Shown here piece after piece: positions 12,501 to 21,092 of a DNA stretch of 64,000 nt (the first letter of the stretch is position 1; each line of letters begins with the position of its first letter). Under the pieces are notes generated by a model, which ran no database searches, was not told the origin of the DNA, and saw only the letters and a list, made by a program, of their open reading frames with translations. Source of the DNA: Diospyros lotus (taxonomy: Eukaryota; Streptophyta; Magnoliopsida; Ericales; Ebenaceae); contig NC_068340.1 in assembly GCF_014633365.1 (NCBI RefSeq), positions 35,166,328-35,230,327 on the forward strand, given 5' to 3'. The position numbers were made by a program, and so were the translations under genes.

Positions 12501-12913
12501 TGACTTGAGCCAGTCAGTCTTTGAACATTTGATGTTGTTTGGCATTTGGCATCCTTCCAAAATAGAAGGGAAGGGGAAGGGAAGCGAGGAAAGGAATATA
12601 TGAAAACAAGATGAAGAAACAAATGACAAAAGAGCATTAACTTGATCAGGTTTATTTTTGGCAGGTTTCATCTCGCTTGACAGGTGCCTCAATCGCGCTG
12701 CTTGGACTGTCCTCCTTGTTTAATGATGTCGCATTTTATTGGGTAGTTTTGATATTCTTCTTGCAGAGAGGGCCAATTGCCCCTCTTTCTGAAGAAATTA
12801 CCGACCCCGACAGCAAGTATGTCGCCCTCGGAGTTGCAGTTTTGTTATTGGGAGTGCTGGTGTGCTTACCTTACCCATTCCCTTTTACAAGTGAAGCCAT
12901 TACAGGTTTCTAG
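7692..12913 (+). CDS. EGY2: EGY2-type chloroplast membrane zinc metalloprotease (site-2-protease family)
   Basis: Thirteen exons keep frame throughout: 7692-7843, 7957-8035, 8301-8375 (or 8369), 8460-8546, 9088-9138, 9297-9407, 9589-9663, 9759-9864, 9964-10057, 10685-10838, 11563-11770, 12258-12418, 12665-12913. They give about 533 residues, against about 556 in Arabidopsis. The order is: Ser/Arg-rich transit peptide; acidic low-complexity region; GNLR motif near residues 192-195; then a multi-pass membrane S2P domain. Zinc ligands are visible as HEISH (303-307) and the second S2P motif as NSIPAGELDG (431-440), so the active site looks intact, unlike the inactive EGY3 type. EGY proteins are thylakoid intramembrane proteases needed for plastid development; substrates are not shown by the sequence. 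The start is the ATG that opens a transit-peptide-like reading; a Met four codons upstream (7680) is ACG-type and not an ATG. Confidence 0.93.
9505..9531. repeat. (CT)n microsatellite in EGY2 intron 6
   Basis: A pure CT run between exons 6 and 7 of EGY2, in the intron's pyrimidine-rich region about 60 bases before the acceptor. Confidence 0.85.
10898..10913. repeat. G16 homopolymer in EGY2 intron 10
   Basis: Sixteen consecutive G residues, about 60 bases after the exon 10 donor. Long G runs are prone to length error in assemblies. A (TA)n run in intron 9 lies at about 10421-10439. Confidence 0.85.
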
Positions 12914-15742
12914 CTGTAGAATAAATACCCTATTGAAAATATGTTGTAGGTAGACAAGGGTAGTATTACCTAGTTTCCTCTCAAGAGAACCCTTAAATAT
13001 TGGCTCATAAGGAATCTGATTATATATATCAACATTATATAGTGAGAATAATCCTCTTGAGAGATGTTTCCATCTTCCACAAAACAACATCCTTATGGGT
13101 ATGAAACTTTTGCAATTTCCAGTACTTCTGTATTAGAAGCCAGGCCCACTGCTCCAAACAGGGAGTTGGATTGGTTCATTAACTCGACTATTGACAATGA
13201 TATTTATAGTTCAAAATAAGAGGTTTACACCTACCAAAGAAGTAAAAGCTGACAACAAATTTATTGCAATTTAGTAGCAGCATGTTATATTAAAGTACAG
13301 TAGACTAGAGGTGAAGGGGAGCCGTAGCTGGGTTGGTGGAAGTTGGAGAAGTAATTGCTTTAATTCCCTGTTCTCTACCCGCCCCCTGCAATTTCTTTTC
13401 GTGCCTCAAGCATCAATATTCATGATAAGCCGCCCATAATAAAGAGTACTACTTCCCCTATCACAGAGAGCTAAGCCCATCATATTCTGTAGCAGTTTGT
13501 ATCAATATTTTTGGATTATATTTTGTATCAGTTTATGTGGCGATTTATGCAGTTTTTTTTTTTTTTTCTTATTTCATTCTCGGATATGTTAACAACTTTA
13601 TCACTATATCAGTACTCATCTTCAATAAATAAAAATTATAATGATAATATTAAAAATAAAATGTAAGAAGTGTCTAAATAGAAGATTCAATCTACATGAA
13701 TTTGCTCCAGGTAACACATTAACATGAGTGATTTTCTTTATTTGATTATTCAATAATTGGCATTTTATTCAAGTGTTTAAGGTATTTAGTTTAGGGTCTT
13801 GGACCAAATGCCTTCAATATAATTATGCAAACAAAATTCTAGAATTTAAGCTTTCAAATTCCTATCAATGACACAAATAACCTCATCCAACACAAATTCA
13901 ACCTTATTTTCGACCAAAAATGATATTTGATTCAAAAGCAAATACTATCTGTAAAAACTAAAGTCCTAAACCCAAAATATTAAATCTTAAACCTTAAATC
14001 AAATCAAATATCACGAGTCATAACCCCATTCAATCCCTGCCATACATTTACACACACATCACATGATATTTAGCTAGCCCATGATATCTTATTTTATTTT
14101 GGAGTGAATTTCAATGGCTATCAACCTTGTTTTAAGTGAATTTTCAAGTTACCTCTATATGTTTTGTTGATTATTTTAGCAACAAATGTATTTTGCTTTT
14201 AGACGGAAGCACATGTATTGCATCTTATTTTCATTAATTAGATAATTTTATTAGTTAATGATAAATGTATCTTGGTTTAAACTATTTAATTAACCAATAA
14301 AATCCTGCAGTTGTTGAAAACAATAAATAATAAATGTACCTTATTTGAAAATAAAGTACATTTATTGTTGTTTACCCTATTTTGTTTGAAGAATAAAAAT
14401 AAAATATACTTATAAAATTGAAGCTCACGACCTTCAAGTACTACACTAAATCTAATTTTCATTTAAATTTTTTCATAAGAATGTAATAATTAAATTGCAA
14501 CTACCAATTTTCATGAATTTTCATTTAAGATATTTTATTTTTTAAATTACATGTTCTTAATTTTCAAAAGTATAAATTGCAAAAAAAAAAAAAAAAAAGA
14601 GAGAGATTTGATAAAATTGCAAGAAACTCTTGATCTTTGAGAAATGAAAATAATCACACATGTTAAAAAGGCATAGATAACTATTTTACTTTTGTTCTCT
14701 TTCATTTTTCTTTTTTTTACTCATTTCTTTTTTTTTTGTAAAAAAATAGTGGTTATTATTGGAGACTATTCAAACAAAAGAGATGATCAATCCAATCCAA
14801 ATATAGGTTTATCACGATAAATCTAAACAGGTTTGGGTTCATTTATGATCCTCCCAAATTAAGAGAAAGAGAGAAAAATAATAATGATAAACCCAAATAA
14901 TTTGTGTAGAGAAAAATAAGAAGAAACAATTAGAGAGACATAATGAAATTATCCATTTCAGCCTCTATTTGGTTTCAAAGAATCTAAAGAGAGAAAAAGA
15001 AAGAAAAAGAAAAGAAGAAATCAAAGAGAAATAGCAAATGCCTTATTATTGTTCTTGTCATTATCACTGTGAATAGCTTTTGATACTATGCGACTAGATG
15101 TCGCTTTTGTCATCGTCAGCGCTACTATTGTAACCAATTTATACCATTACAAATTGAGAGCCAGAAAAAAGAAACAAATGAAAGTTAAGAGACAAGGAGA
15201 TACAATGGACACTTGATGCTATGAATAGATATCTCTATCATGTTGTTGTCATTTCCCTTTTATCAAAAAGTCGCCGTTACGAGCATAATATAGTTAGTCC
15301 TCAGATAACAGATTATATTCAATGATATAAGTTTGAGTCATGATAGTCACAGTGTAAAAATTTTATTCTTTTATGGAATGACTCCTTGTGGACATCATGT
15401 ACTGTGCCTCTTACCTGATGCGCTGTCGTATACCGTAATTAACCTTTCCCACGTGCATAGGATAATGTGTAAGAGACCGAAAAATTTTACCTTTTACACC
15501 AAAGAAGTCACCATTTATTGTTATTTATTTACTACATACCAATGGAGAAAATGATAAAGGATATAATAATAGTGATTAACTAATAGTAAAAAGGAAATTT
15601 TCACACCAGGTTAAGTCTAAAAAGTATTTTTTATAATTTTTTAAATATCACAGGTACAGTTGGTAATTACCCTAAACCTTAGGGTATTATGGGTAGCTTT
15701 TCCTTTTCAAAACAGATATGAAGGTGCTATGAGCTAAGTTAA
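12914..15742. other. EGY2 3' region and AT-rich intergenic sequence
   Basis: AATAAA occurs at 12920-12925, only seven bases after the stop, and again near 13622. The second is the more plausible polyadenylation signal. From about 13600 on, the sequence is AT-rich with poly-T (13551-13568) and poly-A (14580-14598) runs and no gene. A small inverted repeat at about 14326-14374 pairs ATAAATGTACCTT with its complement. A SINE-like repeat occupies about 15302-15480. Confidence 0.5.
15302..15480 (+). repeat. SINE-like dispersed repeat, copy 1
   Basis: This segment is clearly related to 20613-20795 in the same orientation. Shared phrases include TTTGAGTCATGATA, ATGACTCCTTGTGGACATCA (ATGACTCCTTATGAGCATTA in the other copy) and GTAATTAACCTTTCCCACGTGCA. 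TTTGAGTCATGA resembles a degraded tRNA B box (GGTTCGAGTC), which fits a tRNA-derived SINE. No clear A box or target duplication was found. Confidence 0.5.
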
Positions 15743-16300
15743 GAGAAATTCTATTTGTATCCACGTTTTTTACTTTTCACAGCTATCTTCTACAATTGTA
15801 GCAATGATTTTTTTAAAAATATCTTTTAATATACACAACCATCTCACTTGCTCTTTATGCACACCATCATTGCACTCGATCATTATCACTGACGACTGCC
15901 CATCATCAAGAAGCTTTCATCGGTGACCATGACAAATATGATTGTTGGTGGGAGCTTGGTGATGAGCGACCGTGTTTCTCTCCATCACCGTCGATGATGG
16001 TCGGGTGCAATAATAGACAGTTGCTGACGGGTGGGATGATAAACAACCACATTTGTTGTTGCTGAATGTGGCTATCGACGGGTGCAATAATAGGCAACCA
16101 CATTTGTTACGATCACCGATGGGAACTTTATAGTGATGGGTGATTGTGTTCCTCGCAATCGTCGACAATGATGGGCAATGATGGTGTATGGAAAAAGTAA
16201 GTGGGATGGCTGTGTACACTAAAAGATATTTTTAAAAAATAATTATTACAATTATATAAAGTGATTGTGAAGAGTAAAAGATATGACTACAACCATATTT
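15743..16300. mobile_element. Short TIR element with about 130-bp inverted repeats
   Basis: The left arm (about 15749-15880) and the reverse complement of the right arm (about 16165-16297) align along most of their length. Shared blocks include TTTTTAAAAATATCTTTTA, CACAACCATCTCACTT (CACAGCCATCCCACTT in the other arm) and ACACCATCATTG. The left terminus GAGAAATTCTATTTGTATCC has the same AAATTCTATT motif as the element at 4877. Between the arms are imperfect repeats of CAACCACATTTGTT with GATCACCGA/GACGGGTG phrases, which give spurious open frames. No transposase is present. Confidence 0.65.
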
Positions 16301-16735
16301 TTTGCTCTTTGCAACCACTATAACTAAAATATTAGATTTTACTATTTGCAATCACATTTATTACTTTGTGCAACTATTTATATTCCAAACATATCATCTA
16401 AACACCTATCCCTTAAAAAAGACACCTCACACGCATCAAACTCTCTTTTTCTTTTTCAGACCACTCGTCACAAGCCACCGACCTCTTGCTGTCGCTCTCT
16501 TCATTTGCCTCGCCCACCCTCTTTGTTAGAGTCCCTTGAAATCATAGAACCAAGTTACGTTTAAGTTATTATTGAATATAGTTTATTTAAATTGAGAAAA
16601 ATTGATATAATTGTTTTTTCAACTTAATTGACTCGCATTATATACTCTCGATTGTACCATGTCAAGTACACAGCCCGTATCTCCCATGGTGAGAGACATG
16701 TATCGCCGTAAATGCTATTCCATCTTCTCTTACAG

Positions 16736-16827
16736 GCTTCAATCCATTGCCATCATATGATACTGTCAGAGCCTCCACATTTGGTACATCTCAACCATCG
16801 AATCAAGTTCAAGATGAGCAAGACTAA
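16736..16827 (+). pseudogene. Possible captured last exon inside the TIR element
   Basis: CTCTTACAG (16727-16735) looks like a splice acceptor. The following frame is open for 30 codons (FNPLPSYDTVRASTF, then GTSQPSNQVQDEQD) to a TAA at 16825. The base composition is more gene-like than its surroundings. I do not recognise the parent protein. Small transduplicated exons are common in MULEs, but this rests on appearance only. Confidence 0.25.
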
Positions 16828-17263
16828 TTTAATCACGAGGAGCATTGAATGAATTACTTATTCTTATTAGTAGGTGGATTAAGTTACTTGAGTTATTTGT
16901 AATAATATTTTATTATTAGTTTTAATTTAATTTAATTTTAATAATTTATGTACAATTTACATTTAACTAAAAAAAACTAAAATTAAAGCAATTGAAGAAA
17001 AATTAAAACAAAAGAAATATAAATTTTGATGTAATTTAAAAAAAAACTTTAAAAAACTAAAATTAAAGCAATTGAAAAAAAAAATAAAACTAAAGAAATA
17101 TGAATTTTGATGTAACTTAAAAAAAACTAAAATTAAAGTAAATGAAAAAGAAAATTAAAACTAGAGAAATATAAATTTAATATAAATTTTGATGTAACTT
17201 AAAAGAAAAAACTCACGTTACATTATTATTTTTAAAAAATAAAAAGATATTGGACGCCTACCC

Positions 17264-17545
17264 TAAACCCCAGAGTTCGGGACTCTCTCAAATCCTTTAA
17301 TCTCTGAGTTAGAGAGTTGGGATACCCCGAACCCCAAGATTCGGGGGTCCCCGAATCCTCGAACCTCGAGATTCGAGGATTTGGGGAAGCCTGAACTTCA
17401 GGGTTTGGGGGATTCTGGGTGTCCTCGAATCTCGGGGTTCAGGGCATCCCCAATCCTTTGAATCCTGGGGTTCGAGGATTTGGGGAAGTCCCGAACTCGA
17501 GGGTTCAGGAGGTTCAAGGGTATCCCAAGCCTCGAATACTTTTAT
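17264..17545. repeat. 33-bp palindromic-core minisatellite, array 4
   Basis: About eight units of the form CCCCGAACCCCAAGATTCGGGG. Successive cores are 32-34 bp apart (TTC/TTT at 17342, 17374, 17406, 17440). The core differs from array 3 in arm sequence but keeps the CGAA..TTCG palindrome and unit length. Open frames on both strands here are repeat products. Confidence 0.7.
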
Positions 17546-18225
17546 ACAGAACATCACATTTTATAAAAATATCATATATTCTATACACAATAACAGCTAT
17601 AATTAATATAATTATAATTTTATAAAACAAAACTTGTTAAAAAAAAATAAATTATTTAAATCAATAACATTGTCACACATTTTTGTCATCCTTCACTTAA
17701 ATCAATAACATCATATTCACATTTTTGTCATTCTAATGAATATGGGACTAATTGATCACCAAACTAAATAATTATTTATTTCAAAGTTGAATTCTTATTC
17801 TCAGAATGCCAACGGTGGGCAAAAGCAATCTACATAATTCATAGCAAGTCTTTCGACTTGTACTGATTCCCAGATGAAGGCCAACCCAATCACAATTGAT
17901 GCCAATAGTGCCAACAGGACTGGTTAATACAAACTCAATAACAAGAATACACAAGTAGGAGAGAAGGAAACTATCTCAAATGTTGCCATCCTACAAAGAG
18001 CCTGCCATGATAACTGCGGGTAAACCTCCATGCCTGGCATGTGGCAATAAACTGTTACATCAATGTAACAAGTCTGACTTAACTTATTAAGGCTCCTCCT
18101 CCTCAAATTCATCCAGGGTTGGCTCAATTATTGCCTGGCTCAAGTGGAGGGCTCCACTAGAGAGAACCTCCACTTGAGACAACACTCCTACCTTTGGACA
18201 AGTAGCTTAAGCATTGCACAATTTA

Positions 18226-18495
18226 AAGTAGTCTCGAATCTTTGGATTCGGGGACTACTTGAGTTCCCCGAACAAAAGGTTTCGGGAGATTCTTGAATCT
18301 TTCGATTCAGAGACTCAAAGAGTTCCCAAATCGTTGGATTTGGAACATATCGACTTCCTCGAATTCAAGGGTTCGGAACACGATGATTCCTCCGAACCCG
18401 AAGATTCAAGGGATCCTTGAGCTCCCGAATCTTTTGGTTCGGGGCCATCAACTCCCCTGAATCTTCAGTTAGGGGACTCAAAAGTGTCCCGACAC
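18226..18495. repeat. 33-bp palindromic-core minisatellite, array 5
   Basis: About seven diverged units, for example TCTCGAATCTTTGGATTCGGGG and TTCCTCGAATTCAAGGGTTCGG, spaced about 33-36 bp. It lies in the same element as array 4, about 690 bp further right. Confidence 0.65.
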
Positions 18496-19063
18496 TCAAC
18501 TTGCCTTACCGATTGATTTAGTGTGATTAGATAAAAAAAAAAATTTAGAGATACAAAATTTTTTCAAATACCTAAGAGACTTCATCTTCAATTGATTTGT
18601 GTTGTTTTTTGCCAGATCATGAATACTTGTTATCTTCTTGACGTAAATATTTGCGTATAATAATCTTTCATGCCTGACAGCACTAGTAATTGGCTATGGT
18701 GAGGAGAATTGGGTTGAGTAATATTCAGTGTTGAATAATAGTGGTTGTGTAATACTCGGTGTTGAATAATAGTGGTTGTGTGATGTTTAGTTGTGAGTGA
18801 GTAAAGTGGCTCTGGTGATGGTGGATGAGAAAGTAGATGCACGCGCTTGAGGAGTAATGATGGGTGATTGAGTATCAAAGATTTAAATGAATGACAAATT
18901 TAAAATTTCATCTCAAGATATTTTAAAAATATTAAAATTGACTTACGAAAAGTAAAAAGTGTGGATGCATATAGAATCTCCCTTTCTCCTCACCTAATGC
19001 ATTAAAGGGTAAAATGATGGATATGCCACTACCACGTAAAATCCTTTTCCTATTCTCCTCTTT

Positions 19064-19966
19064 TAGGGGTAAGCAAAAGTTCGGTTAAACCGAACTAACC
19101 GAACCGAATCGAAAAGTTCGATCGATTCGGTTCGATTTTTCAAAAATAATGGTTCGGTTCGGTTATATTTTTGTTTAAAAATCGGTTATTCGGTTCGGTT
19201 CGGTTATTTTGATAAAAATACCAAAAAAACCGAACCGAACCGAACTTGTAAAACATAGCCTCACTCACTTGAACCGAACCGGCCACAACCCCCCCCCCGC
19301 GCGAACCGAACTCCCCCCTTCACGAGTCACGCATGCAGGCGCGACATTTCATTTCTCTATTCTTCGTTCTTCTCTCTCTCTAGCGTCTCGGCATTTCATC
19401 TCGATTCGATTTCAAGTTCACAGATCTGGCGATGGCGAATACGAAAACGAAGGCGAAGGCGAAGGGGAAGATGAAGGATCTTCGAAGCTTCGTGGATTAG
19501 GCACTGGCCAAAGGCTTTTTGACTTCATCTCTTCATCTGTTCTCTCTCCCTCCACCATTCGTCGTCGATGCCGAAGAAGAAGACGAAGGCCGGAGACGAA
19601 GATGAAGATTGCGACGATGGTTTTTTCGGTAAGTTTGTACTCTATTTCTCTTTTACATTGAAATTTTGAAACATAGATCTACTAAAATTCAACCATTAGA
19701 TGCTTTTAGTTTTTGGGTATGTGGGTCACCGTGGTTGGAGGAATCCGATGGTCGGTTCCGATCATCGGAATCGCCGGCCTGCTAGGTGGCCGGCAGCAAC
19801 AGCAAAGTCGGTCTCTTAGTTTGTTTCCAGTTCGGTTTTCGATTTCGGTTCGATTAGCATGGTTTAGGGTTCGGTTAGATCGGTTTGTTGGGGTTGGTCG
19901 GTCGGTTCAGTTCGGTTCACATTTTTTGGACTATTTGATTCGGTTAAAACCGATTACACACTCCTA
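19064..19966. mobile_element. hAT-like non-autonomous element with 8-bp target duplication
   Basis: The left end is TAGGGGTAAGCAAAAGTTCG. The reverse complement of the right end is TAGGAGTGTGTAATCGG. Subterminal sequence on both sides is rich in CGGTT/AACCG hexamers, a common pattern in plant hAT elements. Flanks TCCTCTTT (19056-19063) and TCCTCTTC (19967-19974) match at 7 of 8 positions, the duplication length expected for hAT. The interior, about 19330-19640, is more GC-rich, with a frame containing an acidic Glu-Gly run and a run of arginines. It could be a captured 5' exon, but I do not recognise it. Confidence 0.7.
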
Positions 19967-20427
19967 TCCTCTTCCATGGCGGCACCCGAAATTCCCTCGT
20001 CCAAATGACAGAATCTCCATTCCATAAAACCCATCAAGTGCGTTGTCTTTGGAAAAAAAAAATCAAAAAGAAATTAATTAAAATGTAACAGAGCATCATT
20101 ATTGCCCCTCATTTGTTGTAAATGAATGATAAAGTTTAAGGGATTAAGTTGTGGGTTCATTTCAGGCTCTGTCCTCTCTTTCATTTTATTTGCGTAGGAC
20201 AAAAATTATATTATTTAACACAGAGAATATAATATTTTGTTTTAAACCCATTTATTTAGTTGTTAATATTATTAGTTAGAGTTAACATTTAATATATAAT
20301 ATTCAATCAAACTTTATTACAAAAAATTTCAACCATTTATGACTGCAACTTACTTCAATGACTTGACTTGAGTTTCCTACCAACCAACTGTACAACTGCC
20401 ATAGAGATGACTGATGAGACACCGCCA

Positions 20428-20454
20428 CCCCCCCCCCCCCCCCCCCCCCCCCCC
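20428..20454. repeat. C27 homopolymer
   Basis: Twenty-seven consecutive C residues in intergenic DNA. The length should be treated as approximate in any assembly. Confidence 0.85.
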
Positions 20455-20612
20455 AAACACCATCGTCATCGTCATCTCTATCCCTTCCTTCCCAACTAAT
20501 TAAGAAACAAAAAAAAAAAAAAGAAATATATTATTCCCAGTCCACACCGCAGACGCAGATGCGTAGAAACAAGGGCTACTGCACTGTCGACTACGGGTAT
20601 AGTACGGATAAC

Positions 20613-20795
20613 AGTCAGGTAACAAATTACAGATAAGAATATAAATTTGAGTCATGATATAGTGTAGTGTGGGAGTTTCATCTCCTGTAGAGGATGACTC
20701 CTTATGAGCATTATACACTGTATCTCTTGTTTGATGTAGCACCATATATCATAATTAACCCTCCCACTTGCACGAAATAATGTATGGACCTTGAA
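20613..20795 (+). repeat. SINE-like dispersed repeat, copy 2
   Basis: Related to 15302-15480 over about 170 bases with many substitutions. It shares TTTGAGTCATGATA, GATGACTCCTTATGAGCAT, ATAATTAACCCTCCCACTTG and AATAATGTATGGACC. It ends about 300 bp before the anthranilate synthase start codon. Confidence 0.5.
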
Positions 20796-20884
20796 GTGAG
20801 GACTTCACCTTCTTGCAGAGAAGGGCTATTGCACTGTCCTCGCATTGTATGAGTGATTACTTAAATTTTATGGGGCTGGCACAG

Positions 20885-20890
20885 CACGTG
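20885..20890. promoter_or_regulatory. G-box (CACGTG) upstream of anthranilate synthase
   Basis: A perfect palindromic CACGTG core in the context CAGCACGTGATC, about 200 bp before the start codon. G-boxes bind plant bZIP and bHLH factors. The role here is inferred from position only. Confidence 0.35.
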
Positions 20891-20968
20891 ATCAAAACAG
20901 GAGACCAGAAAAGTGTTGTATCGGGGGCATAATTGGAATGTCATTACTGATTGATTTCTCTAAGCACC

Positions 20969-20969
20969 G

Positions 20970-21010
<41 letters not shown>
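20969..21010. repeat. (TA)n(GA)n microsatellite at the anthranilate synthase promoter/5' leader
   Basis: A TA run followed by a GA run ends about 80 bases before the start codon. The TA part could serve as a TATA box and the GA part would then lie in the 5' leader. Both repeats are likely length-polymorphic. Confidence 0.7.
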
Positions 21011-21092
21011 CGTGTGTTCTTGTTTCCCCAAGCACCGCTTCGCTCAGAGAACGCCCACCGTCTGCGGTTTCGCTGCAGTGCATTCTCCGACG

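Larger units (their letters stand above)
16283..18982. mobile_element. TIR element with 33-bp minisatellite arrays (relative of 4877-7467)
   Basis: The right end, read as reverse complement from 18982, begins GGGAGATTCTATATGCATCC and continues ACTTTTTACTTTTCG. It pairs with the 15743 terminus (AGAAATTCTATTTGTATCCA, TTTTTTACTTTTCACAG) and less closely with a similar end at 16283 (ATATGACTACAACCA, TTTTTTGCTCTTTG). The region 15743-18982 is therefore a nested or composite structure that shares ends. It holds two minisatellite arrays of the same kind as those in 4877-7467, plus an exon-like fragment at 16736-16827. No convincing target duplication was seen at 15734-15742 and 18983-18991. Confidence 0.55.
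19967..20884. other. Intergenic sequence upstream of anthranilate synthase
   Basis: No gene is visible. It contains a run of 27 consecutive C residues (20428-20454) and the second SINE-like copy (20613-20795). Otherwise it is AT-rich. Confidence 0.5.

Noticed and set aside
21012..21092. Extended N-terminus of anthranilate synthase from 21012 or 21014
   Set aside because: Those frames open with GTG, not ATG. The first ATG of the transcript region in frame is 21093 and it begins a normal transit peptide.
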